Notes: generated from the letters alone by a model not told the origin. Counted from the first letter of the stretch, positions 25,417 to 33,847 are shown. The stretch: DNA of 36,902 bases from Chitinophagaceae bacterium (GCA_947380605.1 CANCRO010000020.1:1-36902), one strand, 5' to 3'. Numbers and translations are program-made.

Positions 25417-27117
25417 CTAATAAACATCTTTTTCATACCTTCCTTCCTCTTCCATATGCTCAAGGAATTTTTTAGCTTCCTCGGATGTTTTATTTCCATG
25501 TTGTTCTATAATTTTCAGTAAGGCATTTTCTACATCCACACTCATTGGATCTTTTGCACCACATACAAAAAAATAAGCCCCGCTATTTAGCCAATCATAT
25601 AGTGCGACTGAATTTTCTAACATTTTATGCTGAACATATATTTTTTCCTCTTGATCTCGAGAAAATGCCAAATTCACTTTTGTCAATACTCCTGTTTCAT
25701 ACCAATTCTGAATTTCTGTTTGATATAAAAAGTCAGTAGCAAACCTTTGTTCACCGAAGAATAACCAGTTTTTTCCTGTAGCACCTGTTGCATCCCTTTC
25801 AGCTAAAAACGAACGAAAAGCAGCAATCCCAGTACCCGGACCTACCATTATTATATCCTTATCTGGAGCAGGTAATCTGAATCTTTTATTGGGCTGTACA
25901 AAAAACTTTTGCTTTCCTTCTGTTAAAATCTGACTGAGATAATCAGAGCATAAACCAAATTTAGTATCGCCGTCCACTTCATAAGTATCTTTAACCACTA
26001 CAATATGCACTTCTCCCACATGGGCTGTAGGCGAAGAAGCGATGGTATATAATCTAGGAGAAATGGCATTCATTTTTACAACAATCTCTTCAAATTGTGC
26101 AACATCCTTTACTGGATATACTTTTAAAAGATCCAGCAAATCCATCCTTCCAGCAAGAATTGGATGCTGAGTAATATCAGCATATTGTTTTACTAAACGC
26201 TCAGTTAAATGAACGATATTAATTTTATTTTTTAAGAAGTCATAAAAAGTAAATGCTTCATTTTTAAAATTGATAGTTTTAGAAGAATCAACTCCTACAA
26301 CACTAATAATTTCATCTACTATAGTTGAAGGATTTTCAGGAACAATTCCTATAGAGTCTCCGCACAAATATTCTAATCCTTCAGCTGCAATTTCAATATG
26401 CCATGTTTCTTTACTAGACCCCCGATCATTCAGATTTATTTTAGTAAGAACATCACCGGTATAAATTTGTTTACCCGCTTTTTTAGTAACTACAGTGGCT
26501 ACATTTTCAGCAACTGAACCTTGAGATAGACCGGTTTTTGTAATACTTAATTTTTCTAGCACACTATTAAACCAAGCATTCGCATCTGCTTCATATTCTA
26601 CATCGCATCTTTGTAATGGTGCAATTCTAAGTCCACCCAACTTTTCAAACTGTTCATCCATCTCCTCTCCAGTTTTACAATAAAGAGGATAAGAAGTATC
26701 TCCCAAAGCCAATACACTATACTTCAGAGAGTTTAATTTAAATCCATTCTGGTGAATATGATCATAGAATTTTTTAGCCGCAATTGGTGGCTCTCCTTCA
26801 CCATGTGTACTAATGAGCGCCAGTAAATATTCTTCTTTAGGAAGATCCGACAAACGATATTGATCCATGCCAATCACCTTGGCATGAATACTTTTTTGTT
26901 TTGCCTTGGAAGCAAAATCAGTTGCCAACCTTTTCGAATTACCCGTTTCTGTTCCGTAAACGATAGTAATTTTATTTACCGAAGAATTACCCACTGCCAC
27001 AGCACTAGCTTGAGCAGGTAATAACTTAGTTATATAATCATTCATCCAAACTAACTCTTCTTTATTAGCGTTTTGAATTAGATCAGTAAATATTTTATGT
27101 TTCGCTTCTCCTAACAT
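25417..27117 (-). CDS. cysJ: Sulfite reductase flavoprotein subunit (diflavin reductase)
   Basis: This FMN/FAD protein carries electrons from NADPH to the CysI siroheme centre. The 566-aa protein has a short N-terminal helix, a flavodoxin domain (about 48-195; FMN loop GTETGNSKRLA at 55-65 and STHGEGEPPIAAKKFYD), a connecting and FAD domain with SPRLYTIASSPT, and an NADPH-binding domain with VGPGTGIAAFRSFLAERDA and FVCGAKDPMSVDVE. The ending GRYEKDVY is the C-terminal signature of CysJ, where the aromatic tail covers FAD. It is followed by cysI after 66 bases, and preceded by cobA after 51. Confidence 0.94.
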   Translation of the reverse strand: MLGEAKHKIFTDLIQNANKEELVWMNDYITKLLPAQASAVAVGNSSVNKITIVYGTETGNSKRLATDFASKAKQKSIHAKVIGMDQYRLSDLPKEEYLLALISTHGEGEPPIAAKKFYDHIHQNGFKLNSLKYSVLALGDTSYPLYCKTGEEMDEQFEKLGGLRIAPLQRCDVEYEADANAWFNSVLEKLSITKTGLSQGSVAENVATVVTKKAGKQIYTGDVLTKINLNDRGSSKETWHIEIAAEGLEYLCGDSIGIVPENPSTIVDEIISVVGVDSSKTINFKNEAFTFYDFLKNKINIVHLTERLVKQYADITQHPILAGRMDLLDLLKVYPVKDVAQFEEIVVKMNAISPRLYTIASSPTAHVGEVHIVVVKDTYEVDGDTKFGLCSDYLSQILTEGKQKFFVQPNKRFRLPAPDKDIIMVGPGTGIAAFRSFLAERDATGATGKNWLFFGEQRFATDFLYQTEIQNWYETGVLTKVNLAFSRDQEEKIYVQHKMLENSVALYDWLNSGAYFFVCGAKDPMSVDVENALLKIIEQHGNKTSEEAKKFLEHMEEEGRYEKDVY

Positions 27118-27168
27118 CTTTAGTTTTATTTTTTATTCCAAATAAATTTTTGATTGATTTATTTGAGT

Positions 27169-28017
27169 CTATTTTTCTTTTATCAATGTTTGATCTATTA
27201 ATTCTTCGTACTGTAAATCTTCTACCGGTTTAAAGTATTCACCAGTTGAGCCTGTATTTTCTAACCAAGCAAATTTTTCATGTAGCGCAACCACTTTACC
27301 AATAATCACTAAGGTGGGTGAAGCATAAAGCTTTCCTTTAGCCAACTGGTGGTATTGATATAAATTAAATTGATGAACGCTTTGAAAAGGTGTAGTAGCT
27401 TGTTCTATTACAGCCAAAAGTTTATCCTCTCCGATATTATTTTTGACAAGATTTTCTACTACTGTATCTAATGTTTCGGAAGACATATAAAAAACCAGCG
27501 TATCATCGCAATTCGACAATTCTTTCCAATAATTATCCGTTACCACCTCTGATTTATACAAGGTTAAAAATCGAACGGCTGTTGAATATCCACGAGCAGT
27601 TAATGGTATACCCGCATAGGCTGCTGCACCCATAGCGGCTGAAACACCGGGTATAATTTCATAAGGAATTTGATTGGCAACAATCACTTCCAATTCATCT
27701 AAAATATTTGAAAATATAGACACATCTCCCCCCTTCAATCGAACGACTAATTTACCTTCTAAAGCAAACTGAACAATGAGTTCATTAATACTTTTTTGAG
27801 GAGTACTAAAACCACGGCGACATTGTTTTCCAACATAAATTATTTCTGCAGAGGAGGAAACATAAGTAGTCAATATATGTTTACTTACTAGTCGATCGGT
27901 TAATACCACCTCAGCCTGTTGTAAATACTTTGCAGCCTTTATTGTAATTAATTCAGGATCACCGCAACCTGCACCTGCAAGTATTACTTTTCCTTTCGTT
28001 GGTTGACTCATTTTCAT
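27169..28017 (-). CDS. cobA: Uroporphyrinogen-III C-methyltransferase
   Basis: This SAM-dependent enzyme methylates uroporphyrinogen III twice to precorrin-2, the first committed step to siroheme. Family signatures are VILAGAGCGDPELITIKAAKYL near the N-terminus (the GxGxGDxxLLTxKA loop), KQCRRGFSTPQKSIN, VVRLKGGDVSIFSN and PGVSAAMGAAAYAGIPLTARG. I choose ATG 28017 (MKMSQPTKGK, 282 aa). The open frame reaches back to an ATG at 28086 through repeat-like intergenic sequence, and those 23 residues look non-family. In this operon it feeds the met8-like enzyme and draws uroporphyrinogen III from the heme pathway whose genes start at 35336. Also named sumT or the C-terminal half of cysG elsewhere. 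Confidence 0.92.
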   Translation of the reverse strand: MKMSQPTKGKVILAGAGCGDPELITIKAAKYLQQAEVVLTDRLVSKHILTTYVSSSAEIIYVGKQCRRGFSTPQKSINELIVQFALEGKLVVRLKGGDVSIFSNILDELEVIVANQIPYEIIPGVSAAMGAAAYAGIPLTARGYSTAVRFLTLYKSEVVTDNYWKELSNCDDTLVFYMSSETLDTVVENLVKNNIGEDKLLAVIEQATTPFQSVHQFNLYQYHQLAKGKLYASPTLVIIGKVVALHEKFAWLENTGSTGEYFKPVEDLQYEELIDQTLIKEK

Positions 28018-28070
28018 AAAATATAAAAAATCTGTACGTTCTGAAAATCTATTAATCTTGTTTAATAATA

Positions 28071-28094
28071 ATTCACAATTGACCATTCACAATT
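28071..28094. repeat. Short direct repeat between cysK and cobA
   Basis: ATTCACAATT occurs twice (28071-28080 and 28085-28094), separated by GACC, a 14-base period. The repeat reaches into the cysK stop codon. The 11-mer AATTGACCATT spanning it recurs at 31236-31246 in the cysD-cysN spacer. Confidence 0.6.
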
Positions 28095-29004
28095 AAAACA
28101 ATCCCTCAATTGACAAATACCTTTCGCCTGTATCATAATTATAAGTCAACACTATTGCGCCTTCAGGAAGTTCTGCTAACTTTTTAGCTACTGCAGCCAA
28201 TGATGCTCCTGTTGAAATACCTGCCAATATACCTTCTTGTTTTGCTAATTTTTGTGCATAATCAAAAGCTTCTTCTTTAGTTACTTTAATCACTCCATCT
28301 AAAATATCCTTATTCAAAATAGAGGGAACAAAACCTGCACCAATACCTTGTATCGGGTGAGGACCAGGTGCACCGCCACTCAACACAGGAGATAATTCTG
28401 GTTCAACAGCAAATACTTTAAGATTAGGAAAATGCTTCTTCAAAACTTCTGCAACACCAGTAATATGTCCACCGGTGCCTACACCAGTGATTAAATAATC
28501 TAATCCTTCTGGAAAATCGTTGAGTATTTCTAAGGCAGATGTTTTTCTATGAATTTCTGTATTAGCTGGATTATCAAATTGTTGAGGCATCCATCCGTTA
28601 GGAGTTTCTTTAACGAGCTCACTCGCTTTTTCGATTGCTCCTTTCATCCCCTTTTCTCTTGGAGTCAATACAAATTCGGCTCCGTATAACGACATCAAGC
28701 GCCTACGCTCAATACTCATACTTTCTGGCATTACTAAAATAATTTTATACCCTTTCACCGCAGCAACTAAAGCAAGACCAATACCGGTATTACCTGAAGT
28801 TGGCTCAATGATCACACTATCTTTATTCAATAATCCTTTCTGTTCAGCATCTTCAATCATTGACAATGCGATACGGTCCTTTATACTTGAACCAGGATTG
28901 GTTTTTTCTAATTTAATCCATACCTCATGCTTGGAACCAAACAATTTATTGATACGAACATGGGGTGTATTTCCAATCGTTGCTAAAATGTTATTTGCTT
29001 TCAT
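28093..29004 (-). CDS. cysK: Cysteine synthase A (O-acetylserine sulfhydrylase)
   Basis: This PLP enzyme makes cysteine from O-acetylserine and sulfide, the last step of the operon's pathway. The 303-aa protein has PLP Lys42 in NPGSSIKDR, the substrate loop EPTSGNTG (about 67-74), the phosphate-binding [11 protein letters not shown] and the C-terminal [10 protein letters not shown]. It lacks the CBS domains of the paralogue at 6718-8073. It follows the serine acetyltransferase gene by 46 bases, matching the usual functional pairing; in other bacteria the two proteins form the cysteine synthase complex. The C-terminus of the upstream enzyme ends NVI, and an Ile at the end is the feature that binds CysK in that complex. 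Confidence 0.95.
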   Translation of the reverse strand: MKANNILATIGNTPHVRINKLFGSKHEVWIKLEKTNPGSSIKDRIALSMIEDAEQKGLLNKDSVIIEPTSGNTGIGLALVAAVKGYKIILVMPESMSIERRRLMSLYGAEFVLTPREKGMKGAIEKASELVKETPNGWMPQQFDNPANTEIHRKTSALEILNDFPEGLDYLITGVGTGGHITGVAEVLKKHFPNLKVFAVEPELSPVLSGGAPGPHPIQGIGAGFVPSILNKDILDGVIKVTKEEAFDYAQKLAKQEGILAGISTGASLAAVAKKLAELPEGAIVLTYNYDTGERYLSIEGLF

Positions 29005-29050
29005 CTATTTATTTTTAGTTTTTTAATTTTGAATACGCTTAATCGATGTA

Positions 29051-29878
29051 TTAAATAACAAAATTTAATACATCTGAAAAATTATTTTTATCCTTAATAC
29101 TCACTTCGCTTTTATGATAAACAATTGAATTGGGTAACAAAGAATGGGTTAACCAAACATTACCACCAATTACACTATCATGACCTATAATTGTATCTCC
29201 ACCCAAAATAGTTGCACCAGAATAAATAACCACATCGTCTTCAATCGTTGGATGTCTTTTCATTTTTGCTACCTCCTTACTTACACTCAATGCTCCTAAG
29301 GTAACTCCTTGATAAATTTTCACTCGATCACCTATTACAGAAGTTTCTCCAATTACAATCCCTGTTCCATGATCTATAAAAAATGACTGACCAATTTGAG
29401 CACCTGGATGAATATCAATCCCTGTTTTACTATGGGCACATTCAGAAAAAAGTCGAGGTATCAGCTTTACACCTTGCATCCATAATTGATGAGAAAAGCG
29501 ATAAACAGCGGTAGCGTAAAAACCAGGATAGGCTACCAATACCTCTTCAATTGATTCAGCAGCGGGATCAAATTTTAATATTTCAGCAGCATCTTTATGC
29601 AAATCATCATAAATAAATGGTACCCTTTCAAAAAACACCTTTACTAGCTCTTCTGTTTTAGCAGCCGTTCCTACTACATCATACACTAGGGTAGATAAGT
29701 AAGTCCTATATTTTTCATACTCCTTCAACAATTCAAATTCAGAAAGTTTAGTGAGCTGATTTGGAATAAATAAAAATTCAAAAAAACCATCTATAAATTG
29801 ATTAGCCATCTCCTTATCGGGAAAAGAACTGGCAGATTCCAAATGCCGAGAATGGAGATTTTGTATAAATTGTTTCAT
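29051..29878 (-). CDS. cysE: Serine O-acetyltransferase (EpsC/CysE type)
   Basis: This enzyme makes O-acetylserine from serine and acetyl-CoA, the carbon acceptor for sulfide. The 275-aa protein has a helical N-terminal half with the SATase region (about 90-145) and a C-terminal left-handed beta-helix of hexapeptide repeats starting DIHPGAQIGQSFFIDHGTG, with catalytic His in FIDHGTGIVIGE, then VKIYQGVTLGA and a histidine-bearing KRHPTIEDDVVIYSGA. It resembles the EpsC group used in Bacteroidota. The protein ends in Ile, which fits binding to the CysK active site. It follows cysN by 60 bases and precedes cysK by 46. Confidence 0.93.
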   Translation of the reverse strand: MKQFIQNLHSRHLESASSFPDKEMANQFIDGFFEFLFIPNQLTKLSEFELLKEYEKYRTYLSTLVYDVVGTAAKTEELVKVFFERVPFIYDDLHKDAAEILKFDPAAESIEEVLVAYPGFYATAVYRFSHQLWMQGVKLIPRLFSECAHSKTGIDIHPGAQIGQSFFIDHGTGIVIGETSVIGDRVKIYQGVTLGALSVSKEVAKMKRHPTIEDDVVIYSGATILGGDTIIGHDSVIGGNVWLTHSLLPNSIVYHKSEVSIKDKNNFSDVLNFVI

Positions 29879-29938
29879 TGTTTATTTTTTACAATAGAAG
29901 AAAATAGATTATTGATTAGGACTCAAATAAGCTTCATT

Positions 29939-31180
29939 TTATTGAATCATACAAGCCCCCACCGTTACATTACTTGTTTCGTCTATTAAAATAGCTCCTC
30001 CATTTACTCGTAATTTTTTATAGGAATCGTAAGGAATGGGGGAAGCCGTTTTTATTTTCACTTTTACTATATCATTTAATTGAGCTTGATCAGGAGAAGG
30101 CTCTTGTAATAAAGAGTTTACATCTAACTTATACTCAATTTCTTTTACTACTGCCTTTACTACTCGACTATTGATTTGTAACAAATACTTGTTACCCGCT
30201 TTCAGGGGTTTATTTCCCATCCAGCAAAGCAATACATCTAATTCATTTTCAATAGTTGGCAGATTGTCTGTTTTAACAATTACATCTCCTCTACTAATAT
30301 CAATATCATCTTGCAAATGAATCACCACACTCTGGGGTGCAAAAGCTTCTTCAACCTGTTGCCCTCCAATTTCAATAGCACTAATTACACTTTGTAACCC
30401 TGAGGGTTGTACGCAAATAGTATCCCCCTTTTTATAAATACCACTAATTACCTTGCCTGCATAACCACGGTAATCATGCAAGTCATCTGTTTGAGGGCGA
30501 ATCACATATTGAACTGGAAATCTTGCATCTGTATAATTAATATCATTGGCAACGGCTACATTTTCCAAAATATGTAATAAAGACTCTCCTTCGTACCAAG
30601 GAAAACTAGCTGATTTTTCTACAATATTATCCCCGTTAATTGCACTGATAGGAATATAGGTGATATCTTTTAAACCAAGTGAAGCAGCTACTGCTGAATA
30701 ATCAATCACGATATTATTATAAACATCTTGAGAATTATTTACTAAATCCATTTTATTAATCGCCACCACTACATGGGGTATATTCAACAAGGAAGCAATG
30801 ATTGAATGGCGCCTAGTTTGCTCAGAAACTCCATTACGAGCATCTACTAAAATTATAATCAAATCCGAATTAGAAGCACCTGTTACCATATTACGTGTGT
30901 ACTGCGTATGACCAGGAGCATCTGCTATAATAAATTTTCGAGTAGGTGTAGAAAAATACTTGTAAGCTACGTCAATGGTAATGCCCTGTTCTCTTTCAGC
31001 TCTCAAACCATCAGTCAATAAAGCCAAATCAATTTCACCATCTTCTCTGTTTTTACTTTGCTTTTCAATAGCCTCCAACTGATCAATCATGATAGATTTA
31101 CTATCGTACAACAATCGGCCGATCAATGTACTTTTTCCATCATCTACACTTCCTGCAGTTATAAATCTTAAAATATCCAT
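29939..31180 (-). CDS. cysN: Sulfate adenylyltransferase large subunit (GTPase)
   Basis: CysN couples GTP hydrolysis to the ATP sulfurylase reaction of CysD, making adenosine 5'-phosphosulfate. It is an EF-Tu-like GTPase with G1 GSVDDGKS (10-17), the G3 motif DAPGH (87-91) and G4 NKMD (142-145), followed by two beta-barrel domains. At 413 aa it ends after domain 3 and has no fused C-terminal APS kinase, unlike the CysNC fusions. This fits reduction of APS directly by the CysH of this operon. It is 96 bases from cysD; the spacer contains a near-palindrome. Confidence 0.95.
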   Translation of the reverse strand: MDILRFITAGSVDDGKSTLIGRLLYDSKSIMIDQLEAIEKQSKNREDGEIDLALLTDGLRAEREQGITIDVAYKYFSTPTRKFIIADAPGHTQYTRNMVTGASNSDLIIILVDARNGVSEQTRRHSIIASLLNIPHVVVAINKMDLVNNSQDVYNNIVIDYSAVAASLGLKDITYIPISAINGDNIVEKSASFPWYEGESLLHILENVAVANDINYTDARFPVQYVIRPQTDDLHDYRGYAGKVISGIYKKGDTICVQPSGLQSVISAIEIGGQQVEEAFAPQSVVIHLQDDIDISRGDVIVKTDNLPTIENELDVLLCWMGNKPLKAGNKYLLQINSRVVKAVVKEIEYKLDVNSLLQEPSPDQAQLNDIVKVKIKTASPIPYDSYKKLRVNGGAILIDETSNVTVGACMIQ

Positions 31181-31196
31181 AAGTATTTTGTTACGT

Positions 31197-31214
31197 CCAT
31201 TTCAAATGAAATGG
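31197..31214. repeat. Near-perfect palindrome in front of cysN
   Basis: CCATTTCAAATGAAATGG: eight-base arms CCATTTCA and TGAAATGG around two bases, 17 bases upstream of the cysN ATG, inside the operon. It may be an RNA hairpin setting relative expression or a binding site; there is no second copy to decide. Confidence 0.45.
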
Positions 31215-31276
31215 CTTGTTATAAAAATTTAAAATAATTGACCATTATTGTTGTTTAATAAAAACAAGCACAGCTA

Positions 31277-32242
31277 TTAAAAATATCCACCTTTTTTTCG
31301 ATCTTCCATTGCTGCTTCACTCACCCGATCATCAATTCTTGTTTCACCACGTTCACTAGTTTTGGTAGCAATAATTTCCTTGATAATATCATCGATAGTA
31401 GAGGCATTAGATTCTACTGCAGCGGTACAGGTCATATCACCTACCGTTCTATACCTAACTTTTTTAATAGCAACCTTATCTCCTTCCTCTAGTTGAATAA
31501 ATTCAGAAGTGGCTACCAGTTGACCTTGATATTCTAATACCTCCCGATCATGAGAAAAATAAATGGAGGGTAATTCAATTTTATTTCTGCGGATATAATT
31601 CCAGATATCTAATTCTGTCCAATTACTGATTGGGAATACCCTTACATTTTCTCCCTTATCAATTTTTCCATTATAAGTATTCCACAATTCAGGACGTTGA
31701 AGTTTAGGATCCCACTGACCAAATTCATCTCTAACAGAAAAAATTCTTTCTTTCGCTCTTGCTTTTTCTTCATCCCTTCTAGCACCACCAATACATGCAT
31801 CAAACTTAAATTCCTCGATTGTATCTAATAAGGTAAATGTTTGTAACGCATTTCTACTGGCAAATTTTCCTTTTTGCTCAGTAAGATTTTTCTCACGAAT
31901 CGTGTCAGCTACATTTCTCACAATTAATTTTTCACCAATGGCTTGAGCAAATTGATCTCTAAAATCCAATGCTTCCTGAAAATTATGCCCCGTATCAATA
32001 TGTACTAAAGGAAAAGGAAACTTACCTGGTCGAAAGGCTTTCAATGCAAGATGAACCAACACAATGGAATCTTTTCCGCCAGAAAAAAGTAAAGCTGGGC
32101 GTTCAAATTGACCAGCTACTTCACGAAAAATGTGAATGGATTCAGATTCCAATTGATCAAGATAATCTAGGCGACGGTAATTATTATCTCCTAACTCAGA
32201 AGAGGCTCTCGAAGAATCTACTAAATTTATATTTTCACTCAT
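31277..32242 (-). CDS. cysD: Sulfate adenylyltransferase small subunit
   Basis: CysD is the catalytic ATP-sulfurylase subunit of the PP-loop ATPase superfamily; it forms APS from sulfate and ATP with CysN. The PP-loop SGGKDS is at 54-59. Other landmarks are PLVHIDTGHNFQEALDFRD, CIGGARRDEEKARAKERIFS, RVFPISNWTELDIWNYI and the C-terminal arginine-rich SERGETRIDDRVSEAAMEDRKKGGYF that closes the active site. At 321 aa it is slightly longer at the N-terminus than E. coli CysD. It is the second gene of the operon, 71 bases after cysH. Confidence 0.96.
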   Translation of the reverse strand: MSENINLVDSSRASSELGDNNYRRLDYLDQLESESIHIFREVAGQFERPALLFSGGKDSIVLVHLALKAFRPGKFPFPLVHIDTGHNFQEALDFRDQFAQAIGEKLIVRNVADTIREKNLTEQKGKFASRNALQTFTLLDTIEEFKFDACIGGARRDEEKARAKERIFSVRDEFGQWDPKLQRPELWNTYNGKIDKGENVRVFPISNWTELDIWNYIRRNKIELPSIYFSHDREVLEYQGQLVATSEFIQLEEGDKVAIKKVRYRTVGDMTCTAAVESNASTIDDIIKEIIATKTSERGETRIDDRVSEAAMEDRKKGGYF

Positions 32243-32313
32243 CTTGTATTTTTCTTATTGGTTTAATGCTATTATTTTATTTATGACGCTGATTAATTTT
32301 ACTCAAATAAATT

Positions 32314-33048
32314 CTAGTGCTTTTCATTTGGATTAGGTTCATGTACATGTAAACCACACTCTTTTTTATCAGCATCTTCCCACCACCATCTACCTGCCCT
32401 AAAATCTTCTCCAGGCTGAATGGCCCTAGTACAAGGAGCACAGCCAATACTCACAAACCCCTTATCATGTAATGGATTATAGGGTATGCGGTGTTTTTGA
32501 ATATAATCTTTGACCTGTTCTGTTGACCAATGAAGTATAGGATGGTATTTAATCAATTGATTCGCCTCATCCCATTCTACCATCGGAAGGTTTTGACGAT
32601 CAGGTGAATGTTCAGCGCGAAGACCTGTAATCCAAATTGCATTTCCAGCAAGTGCTCGCTTCAGCGGCTCGACTTTGCGGATAAAACAACAAGCCTTTCT
32701 ATTGTCAACTGATTCATAAAATGAATTAGGACCCTTTGATTCTACAAACTGTTCTAAGCCATCTTGATTAGGATAATATGCTTTGATAGATGTTTTATAT
32801 GCTTCATTGGTACTATTCCAAACAGAATAGGTTTCAGCAAACATTCTTCCCGTATCAAGGGTAAATATTTTTACTAGCAATTGATTACTCAATATTTCAT
32901 GAGTAATTGCCTGATCTTCGAAACTAAAACTAGTGGAAAAGGTTACCTGATCGGGATATTGTTCCGTTAGCAACCGGATAAAAGAAGAGATATTTAGTCC
33001 ATCTAACTGATGGAGTAATTGTTCAACGCTATTTTTTGTAAGCTTCAT
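32314..33048 (-). CDS. cysH: Adenylyl-sulfate (APS) reductase, [4Fe-4S] CysH type
   Basis: This thioredoxin-dependent enzyme reduces activated sulfate to sulfite. The 244-aa protein has the PAPS-reductase fold (FSTSFSFEDQAITHEI, LDTGRMFAETY). Cluster cysteines are present as a pair, Cys120-Cys121 (KACCFIRK), and Cys203/Cys206 (GCAPC), the CC-x80-CxxC pattern of iron-sulfur APS reductases; E. coli PAPS reductase lacks these. The catalytic cysteine is Cys231 in KKECGLH at the C-terminus. The pattern predicts use of APS rather than PAPS, in agreement with the absence of an APS kinase. It is the first gene of the operon and lies behind the shared palindrome and a good promoter. Confidence 0.95.
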   Translation of the reverse strand: MKLTKNSVEQLLHQLDGLNISSFIRLLTEQYPDQVTFSTSFSFEDQAITHEILSNQLLVKIFTLDTGRMFAETYSVWNSTNEAYKTSIKAYYPNQDGLEQFVESKGPNSFYESVDNRKACCFIRKVEPLKRALAGNAIWITGLRAEHSPDRQNLPMVEWDEANQLIKYHPILHWSTEQVKDYIQKHRIPYNPLHDKGFVSIGCAPCTRAIQPGEDFRAGRWWWEDADKKECGLHVHEPNPNEKH

Positions 33049-33140
33049 GTAATTTTTAAAATAAACTTGGATAAAGAAGTAAAAAAAATAATCAATAGTA
33101 GCCGATCAACAACAACCAATTAATGGAAAAAAACAGTAGA

Positions 33141-33150
33141 ATATACCATT
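33141..33150. promoter_or_regulatory. Half-site resembling the shared operator, in the cysH leader
   Basis: ATATACCATT resembles the left half of GTATACCATTTTAGTAGAC at 21691. The right half is absent (ACGGGG follows), so this is a half-site at best. Confidence 0.25.
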
Positions 33151-33182
33151 ACGGGGAAAAATAAACACATTAAATAACATAA

Positions 33183-33201
33183 GTCTATTGATTTGGTAGA
33201 C
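33183..33201. promoter_or_regulatory. Shared 19-bp operator candidate at the cysH promoter
   Basis: GTCTATTGATTTGGTAGAC on the plus strand matches 18 of 19 bases of the minus-strand form of the site at the TonB receptor promoter. It overlaps the last base of the cysH -7 box and covers the expected transcription start, a position typical for repression. Confidence 0.72.
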
Positions 33202-33231
33202 AAAATTAACTATACCGAATGAAATGGACAA
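33201..33231 (-). promoter_or_regulatory. Promoter of the cys operon
   Basis: On the minus strand: TTG (33231-33229), 20-base spacer, TAATTTTG (33208-33201), a close match to TTG-N~20-TAnnTTTG. The implied leader to the cysH ATG is about 145 bases. No other such promoter was found in the intra-operon spacers that I checked (cysH-cysD, cysD-cysN, cobA-cysJ). Confidence 0.68.
33211..33229. promoter_or_regulatory. Degenerate second operator-like site at cysH
   Basis: TATACCGAATGAAATGGAC followed by AATTATTTT aligns with the receptor site (GTCTACC... then TAGACAATTATTTT), with one extra base inside. It lies between and over the -7 and -33 boxes. The 12-base tail GACAATTATTTT is identical at both promoters. 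Confidence 0.5.
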
Positions 33232-33322
33232 TTATTTTTAGCTCAAATAATATTTTTTTAATCTACAATTGCCATTAAATATAATAATTAATATTAATAT
33301 TACACTATTTGTAAGGAATTAA

Positions 33323-33847
33323 TTAATTCTTTCTAATCAATTTGTAAATCTTGATTGCGCCCAATAAAATACCAGACAATAAGAGTAGACCAATAATACC
33401 ATACACCCAGCTCAATGAATTTTTAACGGAAACGAGTAGTACGATAGCTATTAAAAAGATAGTAGCCAATTCATTCCAAATCCTCAACTGATTGGAGCTA
33501 TAACGAAAAACTCCTTTCATCTCTGAAGCATAAATTGAGTGTAGGGTTAAATGATAAGCATACAAAGCGACAACAAAAATAATTTTAATCCAAAGCCACT
33601 GTGGGATCGGCTGAAAGTAAGTAGCCATCCAGATTCCAAAAACAAGGGTTAAAACAGCTGAGGGCCAAGTAATGCCTAACCAAAGCCTCCTTATCATGAT
33701 AGTAAACTGGTCGGTTAAAATCTGTTTCTCGACTGCAGGCTTTGTTTGGGCTTCGGTATTGTAAATGAAGAGTCGAACAATGTAAAACATTCCAGCAAAC
33801 CAGGTAACTATAAAAATGATATGAAGCGCCTTTATATAGAAATACAT
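33323..33847 (-). CDS. hemJ: Protoporphyrinogen IX oxidase, HemJ family
   Basis: HemJ is a membrane protein that oxidises protoporphyrinogen IX to protoporphyrin IX, the step before iron insertion. The 174-aa protein has about five membrane helices. It starts MYFYIKALHIIFIVTWFAGM with the conserved His9, and carries a conserved lysine at 88 in WLWIKIIF, the two residues reported as important in the family. Its neighbour upstream on the same strand is ferrochelatase, the next enzyme in the pathway, 158 bases away across an inverted-repeat spacer. It is the usual substitute for HemG or HemY in Bacteroidota. Confidence 0.93.
   Translation of the reverse strand: MYFYIKALHIIFIVTWFAGMFYIVRLFIYNTEAQTKPAVEKQILTDQFTIMIRRLWLGITWPSAVLTLVFGIWMATYFQPIPQWLWIKIIFVVALYAYHLTLHSIYASEMKGVFRYSSNQLRIWNELATIFLIAIVLLVSVKNSLSWVYGIIGLLLLSGILLGAIKIYKLIRKN

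Noticed and set aside
28018-28086. The longer start of the uroporphyrinogen methyltransferase at 28086
   Set aside because: The extra 23 residues are translated from short repeats and AT-rich spacer, and the family fold begins shortly after the ATG at 28017.
33049-33195. A riboswitch (SAM type) in the cysH leader
   Set aside because: I could not find a conserved SAM-riboswitch core or a terminator-antiterminator pair; the region is plain AT-rich with operator-like words.
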